Assembly: GCF_016031635.1 (NCBI RefSeq)
Contig: NZ_JACEGD010000002.1
Location: forward strand, 186,001-250,000
Direction of reading: 5' to 3'
Source: Bradyrhizobium diversitatis
GTDB lineage: Bacteria; Pseudomonadota; Alphaproteobacteria; Rhizobiales; Xanthobacteraceae
DNA length: 64,000 bases
Made by a program: the position numbers and the translations under genes. Positions 23,754 to 33,016 of the stretch are shown piece after piece. Below the pieces are notes generated by a model that saw only the letters and a list, made by a program, of their open reading frames with translations, did no database searches and was not told the DNA's origin. Within the stretch, counting starts at the first letter, position 1; each line of letters starts with the position of its first letter.

Positions 23754-25655
23754 TTGGCCATCACCCGACGCGATCTTCTGCTCACCGGCACTGCGGCCGC
23801 AGCGCTTCCCGTCCTCGGTTCCGTGGCGGGCGTTCCCGTCGTCGGCGCGGCCGAGGCGCAGTCTTCCAATGAGTTGCCTTGGCGCCACGCGCTGTCCCTG
23901 TTCGGAAAGATCAAGTACCCCGCCGATTTCAAGCGCTTCGACTATGTCAATCCGGACGCGCCCAAGGGCGGCATCGCGCGCCAGATCGCGGTCGGCACCT
24001 TCGACAATTTCAACATCGTCGTGTCGGGTGTGAAGGGGCAGGTCGCCGGTGCGGTCGCCTTCATCTACGAATCCCTCACCACGCCCTCGCTTGACGAGGT
24101 CTCGACCGAATACGGCGCGCTGGCGGAAGCGGTCAGCCACCCGGACGATTTCTCCTTCGTCACCTACCGCTTGCGGCCGCAGGCGAAATGGCATGACGGC
24201 AAGTCCGTCACGCCGGAGGACGTGATCTTCTCGCTCGATTCCTTCAAGAAGCACCATCCGATGTATTCGGCGTACTACAGCCATGTGGTGAAGGCCGAGA
24301 AGGTCGGCGAGCGCGAGGTGAAGTTCGTATTCGACGCGCCGGGCAATCGCGAATTGCCGCAAATCGTGGGACAGCTTACGGTCTTGCCGAAGCATTGGTG
24401 GGAGGGGACGGACGCGCAGGGCCGCAGGCGCGATGTCTCCGCCACCACGCTCGAAGTGCCGCTCGGTTCGGGCCCCTACAAGGTCAAGGAGTTCGTCGCA
24501 GGACGGTCGATCGCGCTGGAGCGCGTCAAGGATTATTGGGGCCGCGACCTCCCCGCCAATGTTGGCCGCAACAATTTCGACGAGCTACGCTACGAATATT
24601 TCCGAGACGCCACGGTCGCGATCGAGGCCTTCAAGGCCGATCAGGTCGATTGGCGCACCGAGAACAGCGCCAAGAGCTGGGCGACGGCCTACGACTTTCC
24701 CGCCGTGAGCGAAAAGCGCGTGATCCTGGAGGAATTCGTCAATCGCAGCTCGGGCGTGATGCAGGCCTTCGTGCCGAACCTGCGACGCGCCAAATTCAGC
24801 GACCCCCGCGTGCGTCGTGCGCTCAACTTCGCCTTCGACTTCGAGGAGATGAACAAGCAGATCTTCTTTGGTCAGTACAAGCGTATCAGCAGCTATTTCG
24901 ACGGTATCGAGGAGCTCATGGCGACCGGCTTGCCGCAGGGCAAGGAGCTCGAGATCCTCGAGACCGTCCGTGCCCAGGTCCCGCCCGAGGTCTTCACGAC
25001 GCCCTACAGCAATCCGGTTGGCGGCAGCCCGGAGGCCGTCCGGGAGAATCTTCGCGAGGCGCTGCGTCTGTTCAAGGAGGCTGGTTATGAGGTGCGCGAC
25101 CGCAAGCTGATCGACGTCAAGACCGGCACCCAGTTTTCGCTGGAGTTGTTGAACCAGGATCCGAGCTTCGAGCGGATCACGCTGTTCTACAAGCCGTCGC
25201 TGGAGCGGCTCGGCATTGCCGTCAGCGTGCGGACGGTCGATCCGACCCAATACGAGAACAGGACCCGCGAGTGGGATTTCGACGTCGTCACCAATTCATG
25301 GGGCGAGTCGCAGTCGCCGGGCAATGAGCAGCGCGAGTTCTGGTCGTCCAAGACGGCCGACATTGCCGGGTCGCGCAACATCGGCGGCATCAAGAATCCG
25401 GCGATCGACAAGCTGATCGAACGGGTCATCTACGCCACCGATCGCGACGACCTGGTGGCTGCAACAAAGGCGCTGGACCGGGTGCTGCTGTGGAATCACT
25501 ATGTCGTGCCGCAGTGGACCTACAACAAGGTGCGCACCGCGCGCTGGGACCGCTTCGGCCGGCCGGCGGAATTGCCCAGATATGGTCAGTCCGGTTTCCC
25601 GTTTATCTGGTGGTACGACGCAGACAAGGCGGCGCGGATCGCAAAGAAGTCGTGA
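23754..25655 (+). CDS. Peptide/muropeptide ABC transporter substrate-binding protein (family 5), first of two
   Basis: This 633-residue SBP_bac_5 protein has a Tat-type signal (AITRRDLLLTGTAAAALP). The YejA-subfamily opening is WRHALSLFGKIKYPADFKRFDYVNPDAPKGG, and LRPQAKWHDGKSVTPEDVIFSLD follows. TTG at 23754 is chosen from the AGGGA ribosome site at 23742-23746. It heads a five-gene unit, SBP-SBP-yejB-yejE-yejF. In Agrobacterium tumefaciens, YejBEF with the binding protein YepA imports anhydromuropeptides. This first protein is a YepA candidate by position, but I could not test which of the two SBPs is the orthologue. No symbol is given. Confidence 0.88.
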   Translation: MAITRRDLLLTGTAAAALPVLGSVAGVPVVGAAEAQSSNELPWRHALSLFGKIKYPADFKRFDYVNPDAPKGGIARQIAVGTFDNFNIVVSGVKGQVAGAVAFIYESLTTPSLDEVSTEYGALAEAVSHPDDFSFVTYRLRPQAKWHDGKSVTPEDVIFSLDSFKKHHPMYSAYYSHVVKAEKVGEREVKFVFDAPGNRELPQIVGQLTVLPKHWWEGTDAQGRRRDVSATTLEVPLGSGPYKVKEFVAGRSIALERVKDYWGRDLPANVGRNNFDELRYEYFRDATVAIEAFKADQVDWRTENSAKSWATAYDFPAVSEKRVILEEFVNRSSGVMQAFVPNLRRAKFSDPRVRRALNFAFDFEEMNKQIFFGQYKRISSYFDGIEELMATGLPQGKELEILETVRAQVPPEVFTTPYSNPVGGSPEAVRENLREALRLFKEAGYEVRDRKLIDVKTGTQFSLELLNQDPSFERITLFYKPSLERLGIAVSVRTVDPTQYENRTREWDFDVVTNSWGESQSPGNEQREFWSSKTADIAGSRNIGGIKNPAIDKLIERVIYATDRDDLVAATKALDRVLLWNHYVVPQWTYNKVRTARWDRFGRPAELPRYGQSGFPFIWWYDADKAARIAKKS

Positions 25656-25669
25656 AGGACATTCCCCGC

Positions 25670-27553
25670 ATGACGCAGATGTCACGCCGCCATGTGCTGG
25701 CCTTGGGTGTTGGCGGCGCCCTCGGGGCGTCCATCGGTGCGCCGTTGCGCAGTGCGTGTGCCTCGGAAGCCGGGACCGACGCGCACGGCATCTCTGCGTT
25801 CGGCGATCTCAAATATCCCGCCGATTTCCACCATTTCGACTACGTCAATCCGTCTGCGCCGAAGGGCGGCACGTTCTCGCTGATCCCATCGACGAGGTCG
25901 TATAACCAGTCCTACCAGACCTTCAACTCGCTCAACGCCTACATCCTCAAGGGCGATGGCGCGCAAGGCATGGACATGACGTTTTCGCCGCTGATGGTGC
26001 GCGGCAGCGACGAGCCGGACGCGATGTACGGACTTGCCGCAAAATCCGTGCAGATATCGCCGGACAGGCTGGTCTATCGCTTCACGATGCGGCCGGAGGC
26101 GAAATTCCACGACGGCACCAAGCTCACCGCCCACGACGCGGCGTTCTCGCTGACGACGTTGAAGGCCAAGGGCCATCCGCTGATCATCGTGCAGATGCGT
26201 GACTTTGTGAACGCGGAAGCCATCGACGACGCGACGCTCGTCGTCACCTTCGCGAAGGGACGCGCCCGCGACGTGCCGCTCTATGTCGCCGGACTGCCGA
26301 TCTTCTCGAAGGCCTATTATGCGTCCCGGCCGTTCGATGAATCGACGCTGGATATTCCGCTCGGCTCCGGTCCGTACAGGGTCGGCAGGTTCGAGGTCAA
26401 TCGCTACATCGAATTCGAGCGGGTCAAGGATTGGTGGGCCGCCGATCTGCCGGTTTGCCGCGGCAGCTACAATTTCGATGTCGTGCGCTACGAGTTCTAT
26501 CGCGACCGTGACGTCGCCTTCGAAGGTTTCACCGGCAAGAGCTATCTCTATCGCGAGGAGTTCACCTCGCGCATCTGGGCGACGCGCTATGACTTTCCGG
26601 CGGTGAAGGATGGCCGCGTCAAGATGGAGGTCGTGCCCGATGACACGCCCTCCGGAGCGCAAGGCTGGTTCATCAACACGCGACGCGAGAAATTTAGGGA
26701 TCCTCGCGTGCGCGAGGCCTTGATCAACGCTTTCGATTTCGAATGGACCAACAAGACCATCATGTACGGCGCCTATGCCCGTACGGTGTCGCCATTCCAG
26801 AACTCGGACCTCATGGCAGGCAATGCGCCGCCTTCGCCGGAAGAGCTGAAATTGCTGGAGCCGTTTCGTGGCCAGGTTCCGGACGACGTTTTCACCGTAC
26901 CGTTCACGCCTCCGGTCACGGACGGCTCCGGGCAGGACCGCAGCCTCTTGCGCAAGGCGCAGCAACTGCTGAACGAGGCCGGTGTGCCCATCAAGGACGG
27001 CAAGCGGATGCTGCCGAATGGCGAGGTGTTCAAGATCGAGTTCCTGTTGGATGAGCCTTCCTTCCAGCCGCATCATGCGCCCTACGTCAAGAATCTCGCG
27101 ACGCTCGGTATCGAAGCGAACGTGCGCCTCGTCGATGCGGTGCAATACAGGGCGCGGCAGGATGACTTCGATTTCGACATGACGATCCAGCGCTTCAGCA
27201 TGTCGGCGACGCCGGGCGACGCCATGCGCTCGTTCTTCTCCTCTCAGGTCGCGAATACCAAGGGCTCGTACAATCTCGCGGGCATCGCCAGCCCGGCCAT
27301 CGACGCCATGATCGAAAAGATCATGTCGGCTGACACCCGCGAAGAGCTGACCGTCGCCTGCCGCGCTTTCGATCGGCTATTCCGCGCCGGCCGCTATTGG
27401 GTGCCGCAATGGTACAACAAGACGCACCGGCTGGCCTATTGGGACCAGTTCGGCCATCCGCAGAAGCTGCCGCGCTATGCCAACGGCGTCGGCGCGCCGG
27501 ACATCTGGTGGCATGAACCCGCCAAGGCGGCCAAGCTCGAGCAGGCAAAATAG
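25670..27553 (+). CDS. yejA: Peptide ABC transporter substrate-binding protein (family 5), YejA-like, second of two
   Basis: This is a 627-residue periplasmic binding protein with a Tat-like signal (SRRHVLALGVGGALGASIG). It shares the mature start ISAFGDLKYPADFHHFDYVNP with the upstream protein, so the two are ancient duplicates. Mid-protein landmarks are FTMRPEAKFHDGTKLTAHD and LDIPLGSGPYRVGRFE. ATG 25670 follows an AAGGA site. A GTG at 25652, overlapping the previous stop, would add six residues. It is co-transcribed with the two permease genes and the ATPase gene. Alternative substrates in this family are microcin C-like or general oligopeptides. Confidence 0.88.
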   Translation: MTQMSRRHVLALGVGGALGASIGAPLRSACASEAGTDAHGISAFGDLKYPADFHHFDYVNPSAPKGGTFSLIPSTRSYNQSYQTFNSLNAYILKGDGAQGMDMTFSPLMVRGSDEPDAMYGLAAKSVQISPDRLVYRFTMRPEAKFHDGTKLTAHDAAFSLTTLKAKGHPLIIVQMRDFVNAEAIDDATLVVTFAKGRARDVPLYVAGLPIFSKAYYASRPFDESTLDIPLGSGPYRVGRFEVNRYIEFERVKDWWAADLPVCRGSYNFDVVRYEFYRDRDVAFEGFTGKSYLYREEFTSRIWATRYDFPAVKDGRVKMEVVPDDTPSGAQGWFINTRREKFRDPRVREALINAFDFEWTNKTIMYGAYARTVSPFQNSDLMAGNAPPSPEELKLLEPFRGQVPDDVFTVPFTPPVTDGSGQDRSLLRKAQQLLNEAGVPIKDGKRMLPNGEVFKIEFLLDEPSFQPHHAPYVKNLATLGIEANVRLVDAVQYRARQDDFDFDMTIQRFSMSATPGDAMRSFFSSQVANTKGSYNLAGIASPAIDAMIEKIMSADTREELTVACRAFDRLFRAGRYWVPQWYNKTHRLAYWDQFGHPQKLPRYANGVGAPDIWWHEPAKAAKLEQAK

Positions 27554-27555
27554 CC

Positions 27556-28665
27556 ATGAGCGCCTATATCGCCCGCCGCCTCCTCCTGATGATCCCGACG
27601 CTACTCGGGATTCTCTTCGTGTCCTTCATCGTTGTGCAGTTCGCGCCCGGCGGCCCGGTCGAGCGCGTCATCGCCCAACTCTCGGGCGCCGACACCGGCG
27701 GTACCTCGCGCATCTCTGGCGGCAGCGATTTTGCGCAGCGCGCGCCTGGGCAGGTCGGTGCCGGGGGCGACGCCATCAACTCGAAATATCGCGGTGCGCA
27801 GGGGCTCGATCCTGATTTCATCAAGAAGCTGGAGGTGCAGTTCGGCTTCGACAAGCCGGCACCGGAACGCTTCGCGCTGATGGTTTGGAATTTCGCCCGT
27901 TTCGATTTCGGCAAGAGTTACTTTCGCGATGTCAGCGTGATCCAGCTCATCAAGGAGAAGCTGCCGGTGTCGATCTCGCTCGGGATCTGGCTGACGCTGA
28001 TCACCTATCTGATCTCGATCCCGCTCGGCATCCGCAAGGCGATGAACGACGGTACGCGCCTCGACACCTGGACGTCGACGGTGCTCGTGCTCGGCTATGC
28101 CATTCCCGGATTCCTCTTCGCCATTCTTCTGATCATCCTGTTCGCCGGCGGCTCCTTCTTCAACTGGTTTCCGCTGCGCGGGCTGACCTCGGACGGGTGG
28201 TCGGAGTTTCCCTGGTACTGGAAGATCATCGACTATTTCTGGCATCTGACGCTGCCGCTGATCGCCATGGGCCTCGGCGCGTTCACCACCATGACGTTCC
28301 TGACCAAGAACTCGTTCCTGGACGAGATCCGCAAGCAATATGTCATGACCGCGCGCGCCAAGGGCTGCAGCGAGAACCGGGTGCTGTACGGCCATGTCTT
28401 CCGCAATGCGATGTTGATCGTGATCGCCGGCTTCCCCGGGACTTTCATCCACGCCTTCTTTTCAGGCTCGCTTCTGATCGAGACCATCTTCTCGCTGGAC
28501 GGGCTGGGGCTGCTCAGCTTCGAGAGCGTGCTCAACCGCGACTATCCCGTCGTGTTCGGCACGCTCTACATCTTTTCGCTGGTCGGTCTCGTGATCAACC
28601 TGATCTCCGACCTGACCTATATGTGGATCGACCCCCGGATCGATTTCGAGGCGCGGGAGGTCTGA
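27556..28665 (+). CDS. yejB: ABC transporter permease, YejB-like
   Basis: This 369-residue inner-membrane permease is of the DppB/OppB type. It has a first membrane helix near the N-terminus (LLMIPTLLGILFVSFIVVQF), then a periplasmic loop of about 110 residues, then five further helices. The cytoplasmic EAA-type loop is in DEIRKQYVMTARAKGCSENRVLYGHVFRNA. The loop beginning with the GGPVERVI segment and the Gly/Ser-rich stretch is characteristic of YejB. The start lies 2 bp after the yejA stop. The TGA overlaps the ATG of yejE by 1 bp (TGATG), so translation is coupled. Confidence 0.93.
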   Translation: MSAYIARRLLLMIPTLLGILFVSFIVVQFAPGGPVERVIAQLSGADTGGTSRISGGSDFAQRAPGQVGAGGDAINSKYRGAQGLDPDFIKKLEVQFGFDKPAPERFALMVWNFARFDFGKSYFRDVSVIQLIKEKLPVSISLGIWLTLITYLISIPLGIRKAMNDGTRLDTWTSTVLVLGYAIPGFLFAILLIILFAGGSFFNWFPLRGLTSDGWSEFPWYWKIIDYFWHLTLPLIAMGLGAFTTMTFLTKNSFLDEIRKQYVMTARAKGCSENRVLYGHVFRNAMLIVIAGFPGTFIHAFFSGSLLIETIFSLDGLGLLSFESVLNRDYPVVFGTLYIFSLVGLVINLISDLTYMWIDPRIDFEAREV

Positions 28666-29846
28666 TGACGCTGGCCGCCCCAACGACGCCGATCGAAACC
28701 ACGGCGAAATCGCCGCTCGGCGATTCGGTGCCGATCACGCGCAAGCCGTTCGCGCCTTCGCCGCTCAACAGGCGACGATGGCAGAACTTCAAGGCCAACC
28801 GGCGTGGCTACTGGTCGTTCTGGATCTTCATCAGCCTGTTCGTGATCTCGTTGTTCGCCGAGCTGATCGCCAATGATCGGCCCTTCCTGATCAAGTTCGA
28901 CGGCCGGCTCTACTGGCCGGCTTTCGTCACCTATTCGGAGACGACCTTCGGCGGCGATTTCGAGACGGCGGCCGACTATCGCGACCCGTACTTGCAGAAG
29001 CTGATCAAGGACAAGGGCGGCAGCATCGTCTGGCCTCTGATCCGCTATTCCTACGATACTCACAATCTCGACTTGCCGACGCCGGCGCCGTCGCCGCCGA
29101 CCTGGATGTTGACGGAGAAGCAGTGTCAGCCGGTGGTGGAGAAGAAGGGGCTGAAGAGCTGCCGCGACCTCGAATATAACTGGCTCGGCACCGACGATCA
29201 GGGCCGCGACGTGGTCGCGCGATTGATCTACGGCTTCCGTATCTCGGTGCTGTTCGGACTTTGTCTCACGATCGTCTCGTCCGTCATCGGCATCGCGGCG
29301 GGGGCGGTGCAGGGCTATTTCGGCGGTCGGGTCGACCTGATCTTCCAGCGCTTCATCGAGATCTGGACGGCGATTCCTTCGCTCTACCTTCTCTTGATCC
29401 TGTCCTCGGTCCTCGTGCCCGGCTTCTTCGTGCTGCTCGGCATCCTCCTGCTGTTCTCCTGGGTCTCGCTGGTCGGTCTCGTGCGGGCCGAGTTTCTGCG
29501 CGGGCGCAACTTCGAATACATCCAGGCGGCGCGGGCGCTCGGCGTCTCCAACCCGGTCATCATGTTCCGCCACCTGCTGCCGAACGCGATGGTCGCGACC
29601 ATGACGTTCCTTCCCTTCATCGTGTCCAGCTCGGTGATGACGCTGACGGCGCTCGATTTCCTGGGCTTCGGCCTGCCGCCGGGATCGCCTTCGCTCGGCG
29701 AATTGCTGTCGCAGGCCAAGTCCAATGTGCAGGCACCCTGGCTCGGCTTTTCCGGCTTCTTCTCGGTTGCGATCATGCTGTCGCTGTTGATCTTCATCGG
29801 CGAGGCCGTGCGCGACGCCTTCGATCCGCGCAAGACGTTCAGGTAA
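28665..29846 (+). CDS. yejE: ABC transporter permease, YejE-like
   Basis: The second permease of the importer has 393 residues. It has a cytoplasmic N-terminus, a first helix (FWIFISLFVISLFAELIA) and a long periplasmic insert with TWMLTEKQCQPVVEKKG. After the motif YNWLGTDDQGRDVVARLIYG come the permease core and the EAA loop EYIQAARALGVSNPVIMFRHLLPNA. The start is the ATG overlapping the yejB stop. The C-terminus FDPRKTFR is typical of the DppC/OppC type. It forms the channel together with YejB. Confidence 0.93.
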   Translation: MTLAAPTTPIETTAKSPLGDSVPITRKPFAPSPLNRRRWQNFKANRRGYWSFWIFISLFVISLFAELIANDRPFLIKFDGRLYWPAFVTYSETTFGGDFETAADYRDPYLQKLIKDKGGSIVWPLIRYSYDTHNLDLPTPAPSPPTWMLTEKQCQPVVEKKGLKSCRDLEYNWLGTDDQGRDVVARLIYGFRISVLFGLCLTIVSSVIGIAAGAVQGYFGGRVDLIFQRFIEIWTAIPSLYLLLILSSVLVPGFFVLLGILLLFSWVSLVGLVRAEFLRGRNFEYIQAARALGVSNPVIMFRHLLPNAMVATMTFLPFIVSSSVMTLTALDFLGFGLPPGSPSLGELLSQAKSNVQAPWLGFSGFFSVAIMLSLLIFIGEAVRDAFDPRKTFR

Positions 29847-29850
29847 GGCG

Positions 29851-31488
29851 ATGGACGCAATCAACCAGCCCCTGCTCAGCGTGCGCGACCTTTCGGTGGC
29901 CTTCCACCAGGGCGGCGCCACCACGCTCGCGGTCGACAAGGTCTCGTTCCAGATCAAGCGCGGCGAATGCGTGGCGCTGGTCGGCGAATCCGGCTCCGGC
30001 AAGTCGGTCAGCGCGCTCTCGATCCTGAAGCTGTTGCCCTATCCGAACGCGTCGCACCCCTCGGGCAGCATCCGCTTCAAGGGGCAGGAACTGATCGACC
30101 GGTCCGAGCAGAAGATGCGCGAGATCCGCGGCAGCGACATCTCCATCATCTTCCAGGAGCCGATGACCTCGCTCAATCCGCTGCACACGATCGAGGCGCA
30201 GATCGGCGAGATCATCCAGCTGCACAATCCGACCAGCAATGCGCAGGCGCGCAGGCGGACGCTGGAACTGCTGACGCAGGTCGGCATTCCCGAGCCCGAG
30301 ACGCGGCTGAAGAGCTATCCGCACCAGCTTTCCGGCGGCCAGCGCCAGCGCGTGATGATTGCGATGGCGCTCGCCAACGAGCCGGACCTCCTGATCGCGG
30401 ACGAGCCGACGACGGCGCTCGACGTCACCGTGCAGGCGCAGATCCTGGCGCTGCTCGCCGAGATCCGTTCGCGGCTCGGCATGAGCCTGCTGTTCATTAC
30501 CCACGATCTCGGCATCGTCCGCCGCATCGCCGACACCGTCTGCGTCATGAAGGGGGGCGTGGTCGTCGAGCAGGGACCGGTCGAGCAGGTCTTCAAGTCC
30601 CCGAAACATCCCTATACGCGCGACCTGCTCGCGGCGGAGCCGAAGCCCGATCCGGCGCCGCCGCAGCCGGATGCGCCCGTCGTGATGTCGGCCAATGATC
30701 TCAAAGTCTGGTTTCCGATCAAGCGCGGCTTGATGCGCAAGACGGTCGGCCATATCAAAGCGGTCGATGGCGTCAGCGTCGCCGTGCGCAAGGGCGAGAC
30801 ACTCGGGGTCGTCGGCGAATCGGGCTCGGGCAAGACCACGCTGGGTCTCGCATTGCTGCGGCTGATCTCCTCAAACGGGCGCATCGTGTTCCTGGGCAAG
30901 GATATCCAGGGCCTGCGCTTCAAGGAGATGCGGCCGTTCCGGCGCGACATGCAGATCGTGTTCCAGGATCCGTTCGGCTCGCTCAGCCCGCGCATGTCGG
31001 TGGCCGACATCATCGCCGAAGGTCTTTCCGTGCATCAGCCGAAGCTGTCGCGCGAGGAGCGCGAGGCGCGCGTCGTCAAGGCGCTGGAGGATGTCGGGCT
31101 CAATCCGGAGACGCGTTTCCGCTATCCGCATGAATTCTCCGGCGGCCAGCGCCAGCGCATCAGCATCGCGCGCGCGGTGGTGCTGGAGCCGGATTTCGTC
31201 GTGCTGGACGAGCCGACCAGCGCGCTCGATATGCTGTTCCAGGCGCAGATGGTCGATCTCTTGCGCGAGCTCCAGCGCAAGCGCGATCTCACCTACATGT
31301 TCATCTCGCACGATCTGCGCGTCGTCGCCTCGCTCGCCAGCCATCTCATCGTGATGCGCGGCGGCAAGGTGGTCGAGGAAGGTCAGGCCGCCGAGCTGTT
31401 CAAGAATCCGAAGACGGATTACACGCGCGCGCTGTTCGCGGCCGCGTTCCGGCTGGAGACGGCTGGGAATGGCTCGGTCGCGACGTAG
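29851..31488 (+). CDS. yejF: ABC transporter ATP-binding protein with two nucleotide-binding domains, YejF-like
   Basis: This 545-residue fused ATPase energises the peptide importer. NBD1 has Walker [11 protein letters not shown] (about residue 47), signature [12 protein letters not shown] and Walker [16 protein letters not shown]2 has Walker [12 protein letters not shown] (about 329), signature [12 protein letters not shown] and Walker [13 protein letters not shown]. Each half ends in a peptide-transporter C-terminal extension ([13 protein letters not shown] and [13 protein letters not shown]). It follows yejE after 4 bp. A stem-loop (TTGAGGCG at 31493-31500 with CGCCTCAA at 31513-31520) follows the stop. 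Confidence 0.94.
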   Translation: MDAINQPLLSVRDLSVAFHQGGATTLAVDKVSFQIKRGECVALVGESGSGKSVSALSILKLLPYPNASHPSGSIRFKGQELIDRSEQKMREIRGSDISIIFQEPMTSLNPLHTIEAQIGEIIQLHNPTSNAQARRRTLELLTQVGIPEPETRLKSYPHQLSGGQRQRVMIAMALANEPDLLIADEPTTALDVTVQAQILALLAEIRSRLGMSLLFITHDLGIVRRIADTVCVMKGGVVVEQGPVEQVFKSPKHPYTRDLLAAEPKPDPAPPQPDAPVVMSANDLKVWFPIKRGLMRKTVGHIKAVDGVSVAVRKGETLGVVGESGSGKTTLGLALLRLISSNGRIVFLGKDIQGLRFKEMRPFRRDMQIVFQDPFGSLSPRMSVADIIAEGLSVHQPKLSREEREARVVKALEDVGLNPETRFRYPHEFSGGQRQRISIARAVVLEPDFVVLDEPTSALDMLFQAQMVDLLRELQRKRDLTYMFISHDLRVVASLASHLIVMRGGKVVEEGQAAELFKNPKTDYTRALFAAAFRLETAGNGSVAT

Positions 31489-31492
31489 CTTT

Positions 31493-31520
31493 TTGAGGCG
31501 CCGCCCGAGCGTCGCCTCAA
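31493..31520 (+). terminator. Stem-loop at the end of the yej operon
   Basis: TTGAGGCG pairs with CGCCTCAA around a 12-nt loop, 5 bp after the yejF stop and in front of the convergent BA14K gene stop (31556). There is no T-run, so it may stabilise the 3' end rather than terminate intrinsically. Confidence 0.4.
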
Positions 31521-31555
31521 GTCCTGCCGCGGATGCACGTCCGCAATTTGCGCCA

Positions 31556-31882
31556 CTACCTGCAGAGATGACGGCGACGGTCTCGACCGATGTAGGTGCC
31601 CGTTGCCGGATCGTAGGATCGGTAGCGCTCCGCGCAAGAACGTGAGGCGACGCCGTCAATGCGAGCCAGGGCGTTGTCCACCCTCCGCGAAGGAGCCGCG
31701 CCATCCGGCAACTCGAGGCCTATCCGACCTGCCGGCGTCAGTGTGCCATTCAGGTTGCGGTTGGGGTACTCGGCCTCGTACGTATCCGGATGGCTGCTCG
31801 CAAAGCCAGACTGCGCGTAGGCGGTGCTTAAGGTCAGGCTCGACAGCAAGGTCGCGGCAGCGAGAATCTTAAGTCCAGTCAT
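31556..31882 (-). CDS. BA14K-family small secreted protein
   Basis: The 108-residue protein has a Sec signal peptide (MTGLKILAAATLLSSLTLSTAYAQ, cleavage after AYA). The C-terminal BA14K-type motif is CAERYRSYDPATGTYIGRDG-like (GRDRRRHLC here), including the paired cysteines. BA14K proteins are rhizobiales-typical small exported proteins; one from Brucella is immunoreactive and lectin-like. The function here is unknown. It is convergent with yejF. The lowered hydrophobicity after residue 25 suggests a soluble periplasmic or surface-associated protein. Confidence 0.8.
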   Translation of the reverse strand: MTGLKILAAATLLSSLTLSTAYAQSGFASSHPDTYEAEYPNRNLNGTLTPAGRIGLELPDGAAPSRRVDNALARIDGVASRSCAERYRSYDPATGTYIGRDRRRHLCR

Positions 31883-32061
31883 AGTCGATCTCCATCACCA
31901 GCCGGCGCGTCGTGCAGCCGGCGCGGTGAGATGTGGATCGACATGGTGCGGTCAACAAGCTCGTTGTGCGCCATACTTGCAGTCCGGCCCAATGCTGTCG
32001 TTCAAACACAGAAAGCGTCGTGTGTTTGTGGAACGAGAGGCAGTGGTCGAGGGAGGCCCGC

Positions 32062-32165
32062 TAAAGCGCGATGCGATTAGGATGAATCGTCATCGCGCTT
32101 TAGGCTGTTGTTTAAGCATGATCTTTTGGGAAAACCGCTGCGCACTTTTCCGGATCATGCTTTAG
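32062..32165. repeat. About 104-bp two-hairpin dispersed repeat, copy 1
   Basis: The first hairpin is AAAGCGCGATG with CATCGCGCTTT. The second is AAGCATGATC with GATCATGCTT, around ttttgggaaaaccgctgcgc. The same unit in the same order recurs at 46479-46582 with about 80% identity by eye. Its last bases (tta at 32162-32164) form the stop codon of the NlpC/P60 gene. The remaining 31883-32061 upstream shows no gene. Confidence 0.8.
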
Positions 32166-33016
32166 AGTCGCTTGATCGCGGTGACCTCGCTGCCGGCCTG
32201 CCTGATCCGCGCAATCGCGGGCTCGATCGGCTCGACCACGGTCGCCATGTGATATGCATTGGCGTGAACCATGGTGCTGGTATCCCGGACGATGGCGACA
32301 TGGCCCTTCCAGAAGATCAGATCACCGCGCAGCAAGCTGCCTCGCTCGTGAGGCTCCAGCGCACGGCCGAGTCCGGCTAGTTGCATATCGCTATCGCGCG
32401 GGCAGCCGATGCCTGCGGCGGTCAGCGAGATCTGCACGAGGCCCGAGCAGTCGATGCCGAGGCTGCTCTTGCCACCCCACAGGTAGGGCGTGCCGACGAA
32501 GCGCTCGGCTACCGACACGAAATCTGCCTCGCGATGATCGAGAGGGACGAGATGCGTCCCCGGCAGAAATCTCCCGTCGCGCGTCACGGCGAAAGAGCCG
32601 TCCTCGCGCGCCACGGCAATCTTCGATCCCATCACGAGCGTGTCGGCCGGCGGCAGCTTGATCGAGGGACCGGGGAACGCGAGCGTTCGCAGCGCGCCCA
32701 CCTTGTGCATCGGCGCGGCCGTCGGCTTCAGGAGCGCCGCGTCGGGAAGCCAACCGACATAGCCGTCGCCATCGAGCTGGCCCCAGGCCCAGCCCTCGCC
32801 ATTGCGGTCGTAGACCGTGACGCGCTCGCCGCGTAGCGCCTCCGTCATCAGCATGGCATTCGACGACGGCTGCTCGCGCATCGGCGCGATCGCCTGGACC
32901 ACCTCGAATTCTTCGCCGGTGACGAAGCGCTCCGCCTCGACCTTGCCTTCGAGATATTTCGCGGCGATATCCCCCCGCGCCGGCGTCAGCCGTGGATCAT
33001 GTTTGGGATCATGCAT
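32162..33016 (-). CDS. NlpC/P60 (C40) peptidase with N-terminal SH3-like domains
   Basis: This 284-residue cytosolic-type cell-wall peptidase has no visible signal peptide. The N-terminal bacterial SH3 segments (about 35-150) include the WAWGQLDGDGYVGWLPDAAL core. The catalytic domain (about 165-284) has the nucleophile cysteine in GIDCSGLVQ and the histidine in KGHVAIVRD. Related enzymes cleave gamma-D-Glu to diamino-acid bonds in murein peptides. Its start overlaps the stop of the upstream M17 aminopeptidase gene by 8 bp, so both are made from one message. Next to the Yej importer this suggests cytosolic degradation of imported murein peptides. The stop codon lies in a dispersed repeat. Confidence 0.88.
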   Translation of the reverse strand: MHDPKHDPRLTPARGDIAAKYLEGKVEAERFVTGEEFEVVQAIAPMREQPSSNAMLMTEALRGERVTVYDRNGEGWAWGQLDGDGYVGWLPDAALLKPTAAPMHKVGALRTLAFPGPSIKLPPADTLVMGSKIAVAREDGSFAVTRDGRFLPGTHLVPLDHREADFVSVAERFVGTPYLWGGKSSLGIDCSGLVQISLTAAGIGCPRDSDMQLAGLGRALEPHERGSLLRGDLIFWKGHVAIVRDTSTMVHANAYHMATVVEPIEPAIARIRQAGSEVTAIKRL